A stretch of DNA of 64,000 bases from Mycolicibacterium komossense (GTDB lineage: Bacteria; Actinomycetota; Actinomycetes; Mycobacteriales; Mycobacteriaceae): positions 82,476 through 146,475 of the forward strand of contig NZ_JACKTY010000031.1 in assembly GCF_025822605.1 (NCBI RefSeq). Direction: 5' to 3'. The notes below the pieces were generated by a model, which saw nothing but the letters and a program-made list of their open reading frames with translations, ran no database searches and was not told where the DNA came from. Position 1 is the first letter of the stretch. Each line of letters begins with the position of its first letter. Positions 17,001 through 26,104 of this stretch are shown here, piece after piece. The translations under genes were made by a program, and so were the position numbers.

Positions 17001-18132
17001 CCAGCTCCAGCTCTTGGCGGGCCTGCTCGTCGACCCCGGACGTTCGGCGCCGCAGATCGTCCAGCGGGCCCAGGATCAGCGTCAACGGGGTGCGAAACTC
17101 GTGGCTGATGTTGGAGAAGAACGTCGTCTTGGCCCGGTCCAGCTCGGCGAGCTCCTCCGCGCGCTGCTGCTGGGTCCGGTAACTGCGCGCGCTGCCGATG
17201 CCGGCGGCGATGTGCCCGGCCACCAGGTCGACGAATCCGTGATAACCCTTGTCGAGCGTCCGGTGGCGATTGAGCGCGGCGACGAGGAAACCCACCGGTG
17301 CGGCGCCTTGCTGCAGGAGCGGAACCACGAGCGCCTGCTCGGGCGGTGCATCCCAGTCACCCGTGGGCAGCTCGAGCGCGTCGTCGAAATCGATCAGCGC
17401 GGATTCGCCGAGGGCGACCGTGTCGACGGGCCAGAGCGTGGGAGTGCCGGCAGGCAGGGACTGCGGCGCCGCCGGATGGCCGAGCTCGATTCCGCTGACA
17501 CCGGCAAGCCGCGCGGCACCGTCGTCATCGAACAGATACGTCAAGGTGAATGGCAGATCGGCGAGGTTGCGGTCGAGCTGCTCATCGACGAAATCCATGA
17601 TCTGCTGTTCGGTGCGCAGCACGCTCGGGTCAGAACCGAGATCACGCAGGGTCGCCATTCGGCGCTCGCCGATGACCCGCTCGGTGTCCTCGCTGACCAC
17701 GCAGAGCATGCCGATCACGAGCCCGCTTTCGTCGCGCAACGGGCTGTAGGAGAACGTGTGATAGGTCTCCTCGGAGTAGCCCGACCGCTCCAGGAAGAGC
17801 AGCAGACCCTCATCCCAGGTGGCTTCCGCTGTCGTGAGCACGCTCTCGATCCGCGGGCCGATATCCGGCCAGATCTCCGCCCAGACCTCACGGGCCGAGC
17901 GGCCCAACGCCCAGGGGTACTTGCTGCCCAGCGTGTCGCGGCGGTACGCCGCGTTGCAGAAGAACGTCAGGTCCGGTCCCCAGGCCATCCACATCGGAAA
18001 CCGCGAGGACAACAGGATGCTGACGGCGGTGCGGAGGCTCTGCGGCCACTCATCGGGCAGGCCCAGCGGGGTGGACTCCCAGTCGACCGCGGCAAGATCG
18101 CGACCGACCTCATCGTCCGCGCGGAAGACCAC
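14005..18132 (-). CDS. Hybrid histidine kinase, response regulator, PP2C phosphatase and anti-sigma-type kinase
   Basis: 1375 residues, no membrane segments. In order: PAS (about 20-155); GAF-like (170-315); HisKA with the phospho-accepting H344 in FFSNISHEFRTPL; HATPase with N462, DTGIGVP 489-495 and the GSGIGL region; a Thr/Ala-rich linker (about 598-612); receiver domain with phospho-acceptor D671 and K723; PAS (about 755-865); GAF-like (880-1010); SpoIIE/RsbU PP2C with GGDWYD 1052-1057, GDCVGHG 1071-1077 and YADD 1237-1240; and an RsbW-like HATPase (1255-1375) with E1293/N1297 and DTG 1328-1330. It can in principle sense, run a phosphorelay, and both phosphorylate and dephosphorylate a STAS partner, which is encoded by the coupled downstream gene. 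Rv1364c of M. tuberculosis has a shorter PAS-PP2C-kinase-STAS fusion. The signal and final target are unknown. Confidence 0.93.
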   Translation of the reverse strand: MVFRADDEVGRDLAAVDWESTPLGLPDEWPQSLRTAVSILLSSRFPMWMAWGPDLTFFCNAAYRRDTLGSKYPWALGRSAREVWAEIWPDIGPRIESVLTTAEATWDEGLLLFLERSGYSEETYHTFSYSPLRDESGLVIGMLCVVSEDTERVIGERRMATLRDLGSDPSVLRTEQQIMDFVDEQLDRNLADLPFTLTYLFDDDGAARLAGVSGIELGHPAAPQSLPAGTPTLWPVDTVALGESALIDFDDALELPTGDWDAPPEQALVVPLLQQGAAPVGFLVAALNRHRTLDKGYHGFVDLVAGHIAAGIGSARSYRTQQQRAEELAELDRAKTTFFSNISHEFRTPLTLILGPLDDLRRRTSGVDEQARQELELAHRNGLRLAKLVNTLLDFSRIQAGRMQARFEPVDLSTVTAELASVFHSAIDRAGLTFTVDCPPLDEPVYLDRDMWEKVVLNLLSNALKFTFDGGVTVRVGRDGTDAVVTIADTGIGVPAAEMPRLFERFHRIENVRARSTEGSGIGLALVRELIGLHGGTITADSREGAGTSFTVRLPFGATHLSADDLAAPEDTAETARVLGEPYVQEALRWLPGEAESATTTATNATTATTADAPSIGGERAQVLIADDNADMREYLTNLLRTAGYDVRAVDDGRQALDAVRSELPDLVISDVMMPVLDGLGLLAALRTDPRTAALPVLLLSARAGQEASIEGLQAGADDYLVKPFAAAELLARVRANLQLTRLRNHHARWRTALLDSLQEAFFVCDERGAVIEVNTAFADMLGYGPEGLPYEGAQPWWPDAEADPESYRLVEQAFKGLLDHRQGAFTVPVEHRDGHRLWIAVTFNPAADPESGRAVMVGTFRDVTAEHYAGQRQNALAALNQQLAQADTLDDALRGAIEELRGVWRARRVLAVTFPADAAKDDQPDLVCAGDPAEWADLAPHRRELIESLRDADLLTTVTAESGVAGIALQHPRGVLVVWVELAESRPFIPEDHTLLTVLAGRLGQGLQRVYQLDEQRETAVALQHAMLGPARLPEGFAVRYRPASRPLQVGGDWYDVVELDDGRVALIVGDCVGHGLAAATVMGQLRSACRALLIEQSSPSATLAALDRFAVRLPGARCTTAFCAVLTPSTGELVYSSAGHPPPIMALADGTTVMLDGGRGLPMALRPDWARPEAQVTMPARATVLLYTDGLVERRGVSMDDGMAKAADLVQGGRSEALDEVANELMARLEPTGGYADDVAMLLYRQPAPLAMNFAADAQHLAPTRAALRSWLVQAGVDPEQIQDVLIATGEAVANAIEHGHRDRPEGMVSLRASAVVDRLEVTVTDTGVWKTPREIADISRGRGLALMRGLMEDFSIHSDEAGTTVHMYARIP

Positions 18133-18292
18133 CGGGGTCCCTTTCGTCGGCGCTACCAGGAGACGTTGCTTCCGCGCTGTGCTGGACGGTCAACGTCGTT
18201 CGATCCAAGACAATCATCATCGCAGCTCGAAGCGCCAGTGTTTTCCCTGGGAACCCGGGTCACAAAACGAGGTCGGCATCCACAATGAGCGG

Positions 18293-19440
18293 ATGCGCTT
18301 CGGAAACTTCATGGCCCCCTTCCACGCCGTTGGACAGAATCCCACGCTCGCGATCGAACGCGACCTCGACCTGATCGTCGCGATGGACCGGCTCGGATTC
18401 GACGAGGCCTGGGTCGGTGAACACCACTCCGCCGGATTCGAGATCATCGCCTCTCCCGAGGTTTTCATCGCCGTCGCCGCCGAACGCACCAAACACATCA
18501 AGCTCGGCACCGGCGTGAGCTCACTGCCGTACCACAACCCGTTGATGCTGGCCGATCGAATGGTGCTGCTGGATCACCTCACCCGGGGCCGAGTCATGCT
18601 GGGCTGCGGCCCCGGTCAGCTCACCTCGGATGCGCACATGCTCGGGATCCCCGCCGACGAGCAACGGCCGCGGATGGAACAGTGCCTCGGCGCGATCATG
18701 CGGTTGCTGCGCGGCGAGACCGTGACCATGCACACCGACGGTTTCACGTTGCAGGATGCCCGCCTGCAACTGAAGCCCTACAGCGACCCGTGTTTCGATG
18801 TCGCTGTCGCAGCGTCCTTCTCGCCCACCGGGCCACGGGGCGCCGGCACCCACGGCATCGGCATGCTGTCGATCGCGGCCACCGCCAGGCAGGGCATGGA
18901 CCTGCTGGCCCAGCACTGGCAGACATGGGAGGAGGTGGCACTCGAGCACGGCCACGTCGCCGACCGGTCGAAATGGCGGCTCGTCGGGCCGATGCACCTC
19001 GCAGACACCCGCGAGCAGGCCGAACGCGAGGTCGAGTACGGCATCGCGCAGTTCTCCCGCTATTTCAAGCACATCCTGCCGGCCGGCCCGGTGCAGGGTG
19101 ACACCGTAGCGGAGATCATCGCCAACAACCGCCAGTCCGGTTTCGCGGTGATCGGCACCCCCGACGACGCGGTGGCGAAGATCGAGGAGTTGGTCGAGGC
19201 GAGCAACGGCGGTTTCGGCGCGTTCCTACTCTTCGACCACGATTGGGCCGCCCCGGCGGCGAAGGCGCACAGCTACGAACTGTTCGCGCAGTATGTGATT
19301 CCACATTTCACCGGTCAGCTCGCCGGTCCCGCCGCATCACAGGACTGGGTGCTGGGTAGCGGGACCGAGTTCGTCGACCGGGCTGCACACGCCATCGGTA
19401 AGGCCATCGACGACCATGCCGCGGAGCGGGCCGCGAAAAC

Positions 19441-19444
<4 letters not shown>
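18293..19444 (+). CDS. LLM-class flavin-dependent oxidoreductase (luciferase-like)
   Basis: 383 residues from ATG 18293. Codons further upstream in the frame are antisense to the kinase gene. The start MRFGNFMAPFHAVGQNP and the segments LDRLGFDEAWVGEHH, KLGTGVSSLPYHNP and LTRGRVMLGCGPGQL are typical of the bacterial luciferase-like TIM-barrel family (limonene- or alkanal-monooxygenase-like branch). It probably uses reduced FMN supplied by a separate reductase. The substrate is unknown. It converges on the thioesterase gene with a 4-nt stop overlap. Confidence 0.88.
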
Positions 19445-19868
<424 letters not shown>

Positions 19869-19875
<7 letters not shown>

Positions 19876-21173
19876 TAGCTGATCCCTCCGCGAAACATGC
19901 TCTCCAGTAACGGCTTATCGCCTTCGATCGGCGCGTTCTGCAGCAGCCGCTGCTGGGGCCACGCGCCGTCGGCCAAACTACCGCAGTCCGCTTCGGTATA
20001 ACCGACCGCTGCGAGCCCGTTGGGCATGCCGACCGCACGCATAATCCGGATCAGGTCGTCGGCCAGGACCGCACCGGCTTCCTCGGGACCGATACCGCGG
20101 GTGTCGGCACCGAGATGCTGCGCGGCCTCCAGATGACGCTGCGGGTCGGTCTGCGCGGTATGACGAAAAACGGACGGCGCGTTGAGGATCACCGCCATCC
20201 CGTGCGGCACCATCGGTTCGGACCCCGGATACCCGTCGGGATGGAAGCCGCGGACCTGTCCGGCCACGGCGTAGGCCATCGCGTGCGGCACATGGACGCC
20301 GGCATTGCCGAACGCGATACCGGCCAGGGTGGCGGCCCACATGGTCTGTTCGCGCGCCTCGCGGTCGTCGGCGTCACGGACGGCGCGCTCCAGGTACCGA
20401 CCGAGTAACCGCATGGCTTCGCGACTCCCCAGGTCGCTCCACGGATTGGCGCCCTGGCTCATCGGCCGGGCACCCGGGCCAGGGGCGGGCCGCTGGGTGA
20501 ACGGCCGTGCCGTGAACGATTCCAGGGCGTGTGACAGCACGTCGAGTCCGCTGCACGCCACCACCTGGCTGGGCAGGGTGTCGGTGCAGTCGGGGTCGAC
20601 GAGCGCCTCGGTCGGGCGCAGCGCCGGAGCGGCGATACCGGTCTTGGCCGCCAACGACAGCAGATCGAAAATGGCCATACCGGTGACCTCGCTGCCGGTT
20701 CCCGACGTCGTCGGGCACGCGATATGCGGCGCCAGTGGGCCGGGCACCGGCGTACCTGCACCGACCGGGGCGTTGACGTACTCCAGGAAATCGGCCGGAT
20801 AGCTGGCGTACAGGTTGGCCGCTTTCGCGGTGTCGATCACCGACCCACCGCCGACGGACACGTAGCCATCGGGCTTGGCGGCGACCGCGAATTCCGTTGC
20901 CTGTTTGAAGGATTCATCAGTGGGTTCGACCCGAACATCGGTGTAGGTGACGACGTCCAGGCCCGCGTCCCGCAACGAGCGTTGCGCGGTCTGGAAGATC
21001 TCCAGCCGCGACACGGCGGCGTCGGAGAACAACGCCACCCGGGTCATCCCGAGGGCCGCGGAACGGTCGCCGAGCTCGGCCAGACACCCCCTGCCGAAGG
21101 TGACCCTGGACGCGTCGACGGTGAATGCGGATTCGAATCCGTCACCGGCGGACTGGTAATGACAGCAACTCAT
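19869..21173 (-). CDS. Iron-containing alcohol dehydrogenase, hydroxyacid-oxoacid transhydrogenase-like
   Basis: 434 residues from ATG 21173, which has GGGAGA just upstream. A GTG at 21194 is the alternative start. The N-terminal CCHYQSAGDGFESAFTV resembles ADHFE1/HOT proteins rather than short bacterial alcohol dehydrogenases. The nucleotide site is GGGSVIDTAKA and the substrate/metal region is CPTTSGTGSEVTG, with Fe ligands in the HALESF and HVPHAMAYAV segments. HOT oxidises 4-hydroxybutyrate while reducing 2-oxoglutarate. An NAD-dependent alcohol dehydrogenase is the alternative. It is followed by the thioesterase gene and divergent from the SnoaL-like gene. Confidence 0.87.
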
Positions 21174-21220
21174 CGAGTCTCCCAACCTTGACACCCGGGC
21201 TTACGTGCGAGCCTATAGCG

Positions 21221-21802
21221 ATGCCAACGAGGGATCCCGAAGTCCAAGAGATGCTCGACGAGTTCGCGCTGCGCAAGCTCGTCCACACCTACTGCCGTGC
21301 TGTCGATCGCGGCGACTTCGCCCGGCTGCGTAGTCTCTACCACCGCGACGCGCTCGACAGCCATGGCGCGCTGACGGGGTCTTCGCCGGGAACCGTCACC
21401 GAGTTTCTCGACCAGCTCGCGGCCACCCGGCCCTATATCCGGTCGATGCAGCACAACATCACCACCGTGAACTTCGCCATCAGCGGCGCCAGGGCCGAAG
21501 GGGAGATCTACACGATCGCCACCCACACTGTCGCCGGCGGCGCCCGGGACGTCGATATCGTGGTCGGCGGCCGCTATCTCGACAAATACGAGAACCGCGA
21601 CGGCACATGGAAATTCGTCGAGCGGATGATCGTCACCGATTGGGCCCACGTCAACGACCCGTCCTCGGTGAACTTCAGCCACCCGATCACCGCCGGAACG
21701 CCGCTGGGCGCACCCGATGAAACCGACCCGTCGCACGGCTTCTTCGCACTGCTGAACCGGCCCGCGCCGCCCGCGGGACACTCGTCGCGAAATCAGGCTT
21801 GA
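21221..21802 (+). CDS. SnoaL/NTF2-like protein
   Basis: 193 residues from ATG 21221. The frame is open upstream, but that part is antisense to the dehydrogenase gene. The segment LRKLVHTYCRAVDRGDFARLRSLYHRDALDSHG is the classical N-terminus of SnoaL-like (nuclear transport factor 2 fold) proteins, and the C-terminal WKFVERMIVTDWAH strand is also standard. Members act as small-molecule cyclases, hydratases or dehydratases, or as aromatic-ring dioxygenase small subunits. None of these can be chosen here. It is divergent from the HOT-like dehydrogenase with 47 bp between starts, so regulation may be shared. Confidence 0.8.
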   Translation: MPTRDPEVQEMLDEFALRKLVHTYCRAVDRGDFARLRSLYHRDALDSHGALTGSSPGTVTEFLDQLAATRPYIRSMQHNITTVNFAISGARAEGEIYTIATHTVAGGARDVDIVVGGRYLDKYENRDGTWKFVERMIVTDWAHVNDPSSVNFSHPITAGTPLGAPDETDPSHGFFALLNRPAPPAGHSSRNQA

Positions 21803-21851
21803 TCGCGTCGGTACGGTGGGTCGACCCGGGCCCGGCTGGAAGCCCGACGAG

Positions 21852-22682
21852 TCAGGCGCCGTGCGCGCTCAGCTCGGTCGCGGCTGCCGGTGCCGCAGCG
21901 GCGCCGGCGACCACGGTGTACAGCGGTGCGACCCAGGCGTGCGGACCACTCGACGTCGGCGCGTACGAGGTGTGGATCGCGAGGTTCGCGGCCGACAACT
22001 CGGTGGTATCCGGGTTGTAGTCACAGACCGGGTCGCCGACATCGCAGACACTGATGGTGCGCATACCGATCTCCGGCGGCAACTTCGACGTGTCCGTCGA
22101 GGCCAGGAAGGAATGCTCCTGACCGACACCCTGGCCGACGCCGGGCGTGACGGCCGTCGAACCCAAATCGATGGTGGTGTCGACGGGCAACCGGTCCCCG
22201 TCGGCGATCAGCAGCGCGGCCGCCACGTGCGGGTCGTCGGCCAGGTCGTAGAGGTTGCGATGGACCACCATGGCGCCCTGCGAGTAGCCGGCGAGGATCA
22301 CCTTGGTGTTGGGGCACTGCGCGGTGAACGCGGTGAACTGCTCTGCTGTCGCAGTGGTCCCGTCTTTGACGCTGCCGAGGAAGTCGAGCCAACCGCCCAA
22401 GCCGCCCTCCAGCGGGACCGGCGCGGCCGGGTACTGCACGGCTTCGGCGTCGATCGTCTGGCCGTTTGCCGCCAGTTCATCGCGTAACTGCAGGTAGGAC
22501 TGGTAGACCACCCTGCCCATGCCACCGTTCGCGGTCAGTCCCGCGCCGTCTCGCTGACCCGAGCCGGCAGCACCGATCCAGTGATAATCCGCGCAGGTGG
22601 ATGCAGCAGTTGCAGTACCGGTGGCCAGGCCCGCCGCTGCGATACCGGCGATCAGGATGGCCGAACACGTGCGTCGAATCAC
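21852..22682 (-). CDS. Secreted cutinase-family serine esterase (copy 1)
   Basis: 276 residues from GTG 22682. A signal peptide (RRTCSAILIAGIAAAGLATGTATA) precedes a cutinase domain with catalytic S134 in AGYSQGA, D217 in DVGDPVCDY and H237 in AIHTSY. Cys pairs (C30/C123 and C213/C220 by position) fit the family disulfides. Mycobacterial culp proteins of this type are esterases or phospholipases in the envelope. The tail is Ala-rich (GAAAAPAAATELSAHGA). It lies downstream of, and in the same direction as, the NUDIX gene but with a 75-bp gap. Confidence 0.88.
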   Translation of the reverse strand: MIRRTCSAILIAGIAAAGLATGTATAASTCADYHWIGAAGSGQRDGAGLTANGGMGRVVYQSYLQLRDELAANGQTIDAEAVQYPAAPVPLEGGLGGWLDFLGSVKDGTTATAEQFTAFTAQCPNTKVILAGYSQGAMVVHRNLYDLADDPHVAAALLIADGDRLPVDTTIDLGSTAVTPGVGQGVGQEHSFLASTDTSKLPPEIGMRTISVCDVGDPVCDYNPDTTELSAANLAIHTSYAPTSSGPHAWVAPLYTVVAGAAAAPAAATELSAHGA

Positions 22683-22757
22683 GAAAATCTTCCCTCCAAC
22701 TCAGCCGGTAGATCGTCAGCCGGGTCGTCAGGCGTTACAGGTTGGGGCCTCGTCGAA

Positions 22758-23474
22758 CTACTTCCAGGCGAACACCGGTTGTTCCAGCTCGTCGACCCGA
22801 TCATGGCGGCCTTCCAGGCACCACCAGCGAAATTGCAGCAACACCGCACCCGTCGGCGCGTGGATGAGGTCGTTTCCCAACGGGATCTGCACCACCGGCC
22901 GCGAGCTCTCCGGAATCGTGATGAACCGCGGTGAATCGTCGCGCTGCAGCTGGTGCAGGCCCACCCGGTAAGCAGCCACCACCTCATCGGGCGCCGGCTG
23001 GAGATCGAGCCGACCGCCACCCCAGATCACCACCGGCGTGATGACGTAGCCAGACCTCGTCGGATAGTCGTCGAGCAGCCCCAGCACCGACGACTCGGCC
23101 AGTTCGATGCCGAGTTCTTCCTGCGACTCGCGCAGGGCGGCGTCGATCTCGGTTTCGCCGGCGTCCAATCGGCCACCGGGCAACGCCCACTGGGCAGAGT
23201 GGGATCGTAGCCGAGAAGCCCTGCGGCACAACAGAAAAGCGGCACCACCGGAGACGTCGACCATGCGGCCGTCGAGGTCCTCGGATATCGTTCGCCCCTG
23301 GTTCCAGTCGACCACCGGAGCGGGGTCCACCCTGTCTTCACCGATTTCGGAGTCGACGAGCACCATCGCGACGGCGGCACGCCGCTTCGTCGGGTCTGCC
23401 ACCGCCCGCCGCTCGTGCCCGGCCAGGTGGGCACGGATCGTGTCGCGCAGCGCGTCGTCGTAGGCGATGGTCAC
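22758..23474 (-). CDS. NUDIX hydrolase (CoA pyrophosphatase-like)
   Basis: 238 residues from GTG 23474. The NUDIX box is seen as GGRLDAGETEIDAALRESQEELGI (Gx5Ex7REUxEExGU) around residues 118-140. The preceding loop (RSHSAQWALPGG) is that of CoA- or acyl-CoA-diphosphatases (the Nudt7/YeaB group). It probably hydrolyses CoA derivatives or another nucleoside diphosphate linked to a moiety X. The start context is a single GTG. It is divergent from the formate/nitrite-channel gene. Confidence 0.85.
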   Translation of the reverse strand: MTIAYDDALRDTIRAHLAGHERRAVADPTKRRAAVAMVLVDSEIGEDRVDPAPVVDWNQGRTISEDLDGRMVDVSGGAAFLLCRRASRLRSHSAQWALPGGRLDAGETEIDAALRESQEELGIELAESSVLGLLDDYPTRSGYVITPVVIWGGGRLDLQPAPDEVVAAYRVGLHQLQRDDSPRFITIPESSRPVVQIPLGNDLIHAPTGAVLLQFRWWCLEGRHDRVDELEQPVFAWK

Positions 23475-23616
23475 CGATTGACCATAGGTGCCCCGGAGGC
23501 GGGCTCAGGATCGGCGGGTCACCAGGCCGGGCATCAAATGTGCACCGGCGGGCTTTTCGCCTGCTCACGGGACGGGTACACGACACGGTCCAGCCGAGTC
23601 ACCGTGAGGATCCGAA

Positions 23617-24435
23617 GTGAGTGAAACGAGCCAGCGCCAGCTCGGCGATTCCGACAGCCCCATCGAGGACAAGTTGGAGGACGCCTTCAACAGAATGGTC
23701 GACGAAGGTAGCCAGCGCCTTCACCGCACCTGGCGCGAGGTGCTGGTGACCGGCTTCTTCGGCGGAACCGAAGTGGCGATGGGCGTGCTCGCCTACCTCT
23801 CGGTGCTCAACGCCACACACGACAATCTGCTTGCCGGACTGGCCTTTTCCATCGGGTTCCTCGCCCTGTTGCTCGGGCACAGCGAACTGTTCACGGAGGG
23901 CTTCCTGGTCCCGGTCACCACGGTGGTCGCCAAACGGGCCAGCATCCGACAGTTGTCGAAGCTCTGGAGCGGCACCCTGGTCGCCAATCTGGCCGGCGGG
24001 TGGCTGCTGATGTGGCTGATCATGACGGGATTCCCGAAACTGCACGCACAGACGGTGGAATCCGCCGCGCACTACGTGACTGCACCGCTGTCGGCGGAAA
24101 CCGTCACTCTTGCACTACTCGGCGGCATGGCGATCACGTTGATGACCCGGATGCAACATGGCACCGATTCGGTGTTCGGCAAGATCGCGGCCGCCGTGGC
24201 CGGGGCATTTCTGCTGGCCGGCCTGCAGATGTTCCACTCGATCCTGGATTCTCTGCTGATCTTCGGGGCACTGGCGACCGGCGACGCCCCGTTCGGTTAC
24301 CTCGACTGGCTGCAATGGTTCGGCTACACCATCGTCGGCAACATGGCGGGCGGGCTGCTGCTGGTCACCCTATTGCGCCTGCTGCGCAGCAAGGACCGGC
24401 TGCAGGAGGAGCGCGACGACGCCGAGGCGTCGTGA
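23617..24435 (+). CDS. Formate/nitrite transporter family channel
   Basis: 272 residues from GTG 23617. Six membrane segments follow an acidic N-terminus. FFGGTEVAMGVLAYLS and FAFSIGFLALLLGHSELFTEGFLVP correspond to the FNT pore region with the conserved Thr/Glu of helix 2, and GNMAGGLLLVTLLRLL is the last helix. FNT pentamers conduct formate, nitrite, lactate or hydrosulfide. The ion cannot be told here. A broken hemerythrin gene follows after 60 bp. Confidence 0.85.
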   Translation: MSETSQRQLGDSDSPIEDKLEDAFNRMVDEGSQRLHRTWREVLVTGFFGGTEVAMGVLAYLSVLNATHDNLLAGLAFSIGFLALLLGHSELFTEGFLVPVTTVVAKRASIRQLSKLWSGTLVANLAGGWLLMWLIMTGFPKLHAQTVESAAHYVTAPLSAETVTLALLGGMAITLMTRMQHGTDSVFGKIAAAVAGAFLLAGLQMFHSILDSLLIFGALATGDAPFGYLDWLQWFGYTIVGNMAGGLLLVTLLRLLRSKDRLQEERDDAEAS

Positions 24436-24495
24436 ACCGTCCCGCCGCCGCGGCTAGACTCTCGGCAGCGCGCCCGGCAGACCTCTGGAGTCCCG

Positions 24496-24710
24496 ATGGC
24501 CGACTTCACCATGTTGATCCTCGCCGATCACGACTGGTTCCGCGAGCAGTTCGCCCGCCTCGACTACCTGCAAGCCCGGTCATCGACGAAAAGTGAAGCG
24601 CTGGAAAAGTTCTGGCGCCCGCCGGCCGACAAACCTACGTCGACGAAGCCGGCCCGGCGCAGAAGCCGAAGGACACCTCACTGGGCATCGGCAGCCTCAA
24701 GGGAACCTGA
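24496..24710 (+). pseudogene. Hemerythrin-domain protein remnant (internal deletion)
   Basis: The first 40 or so codons encode MADFTMLILADHDWFREQF and a following LDYLQARSSTKSEALEKFW, the standard start of actinobacterial hemerythrin (HHE) proteins including the first iron-ligand His. In the +1 frame from 24630 the text is QTYVDEAGPAQKPKDTSLG then IGSLKGT and a stop, the usual C-terminus of the same proteins. The roughly 100 middle residues with the other His/Glu ligands are missing and the halves are out of frame. It cannot bind a di-iron centre. It converges on the MHS transporter gene 7 bp away. Confidence 0.8.
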
Positions 24711-24717
24711 CCGGAAA

Positions 24718-26088
24718 TCACCGACCGGTAGGCACCGCCCAGGCGCTGCCCTGTTCGCGATCGAGCACGGTGATGCCCTTGTTCTTCAACCCGAAGATAT
24801 AGACCAGCAAACTGACCGCGATCACCACGGTGACGTAGCAGATGAACCAGCCGACATGATGCCCGGACTTGGCCGCTTGGAAGAGCAGCGGCGCGGTACC
24901 CCCGAACACCGAGTTCGCCAGCGCATAGCCCAATCCCACACCCAGCGCCCGGATCTCGGCGGGAAAGAGCTCGGCTTTCACGATCGCGTTGACCGAGGTG
25001 TATCCGGTGAGGATGACGTAGCCCACGGCTGTCAGGGCGAACGCGACCAGCGGTGAGGTGGTCTGCGGCAGATAGGTGAGCAGGACGTAGGTGTAGATGA
25101 CGCCGCCGACGCCGAAGAACACCAGCAGGACCTTGCGCCCGACCCGGTCGCTGAGCAGCCCACCCAACGGCTGCAGCAGCATCAGGAAGATCACGCCGAG
25201 CAGGTTGATCCAGGTCGCCGTCAACGCCCGGTCGGAACCAAAGGTCGATTTGACGATCGCCGGTGCGTTGACCGTGTAGGTGTAGAACGCCACCGTCCCG
25301 CCTGCGGTGATGAGGAAGACGAGCAGCAGCGCGCGCCAGTGCGTGGTGAACAACGCCTTCATCGATCCGGCCGCGCGGTCCTTGCCCGCGCGGATCGCTT
25401 CGAGGTGCGATTCACTCAGCGATTCGTCCATCGAGCGACGCATCCACAGCACCACCAGCGCGGCAGCGCCCCCGATGAAGAAACCGACCCGCCACCCCCA
25501 GGCGGTGACCGTCTCGACGTCGAGGATGCTGAGCAGGATGAGCAGCGTGAACTGCGCCAACACCTGACCGCCGACGAGCGTGACGTACTGGAAAGACGAG
25601 AGGAACCCGCGCCGGTGCGGGGTCGCCGCCTCCGACATGTACGTCGCCGACGTGCCGTACTCGCCACCGGTCGCGAATCCCTGTACCAACCGGGCGAGGA
25701 CCAGGATCACCGCCGCCCACCACCCGATGACCTCACGCGTAGGCATCACCGCCACGACGAACGAGCATGTCGACATCACCGTGATGCTGACCATCAGCGC
25801 CGACTTGCGACCGCGCCGGTCGGCGAACCGGCCGAAGAACCAGGACCCCACCGGTCGCATGAGGAAGGTGACCGCGAAGATCGCGTAGATGTACAGCGTG
25901 GAGTTGGTGTCGGCCTTGTCGAAGAACTGCGCCTCGAAATACGTGGCGAACACGGTGTATACGTAGACGTCGTACCACTCGACGAGGTTGCCGGCAGAGC
26001 CCTTGATCGTGTTCAGCACAGCCCGTCGCGTACTCGTCGGGGCGAGCGTTGGGCCGGGTTGGCCGGCTGAAGTCGCCCCTTCGCTCAT
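24718..26088 (-). CDS. MHS-family MFS transporter (proline/betaine or alpha-ketoglutarate permease type)
   Basis: 456 residues with 12 predicted membrane segments. GNLVEWYDVYVYTVFATYF in the first helix, GRFADRRGRKSALMVSI in loop 2-3 and LVQGFATGGEYGTSATYMSE in helix 5 are the signatures of the metabolite:H+ symporter branch. The likely role is proton-coupled uptake of an organic acid or compatible solute. The exact substrate is not readable. The start is ATG 26088, 17 bp after the phospholipase D-like gene ends, so the two may be one transcript. Confidence 0.9.
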   Translation of the reverse strand: MSEGATSAGQPGPTLAPTSTRRAVLNTIKGSAGNLVEWYDVYVYTVFATYFEAQFFDKADTNSTLYIYAIFAVTFLMRPVGSWFFGRFADRRGRKSALMVSITVMSTCSFVVAVMPTREVIGWWAAVILVLARLVQGFATGGEYGTSATYMSEAATPHRRGFLSSFQYVTLVGGQVLAQFTLLILLSILDVETVTAWGWRVGFFIGGAAALVVLWMRRSMDESLSESHLEAIRAGKDRAAGSMKALFTTHWRALLLVFLITAGGTVAFYTYTVNAPAIVKSTFGSDRALTATWINLLGVIFLMLLQPLGGLLSDRVGRKVLLVFFGVGGVIYTYVLLTYLPQTTSPLVAFALTAVGYVILTGYTSVNAIVKAELFPAEIRALGVGLGYALANSVFGGTAPLLFQAAKSGHHVGWFICYVTVVIAVSLLVYIFGLKNKGITVLDREQGSAWAVPTGR

Positions 26089-26104
26089 GTCAGGGACGAT
26101 AACC

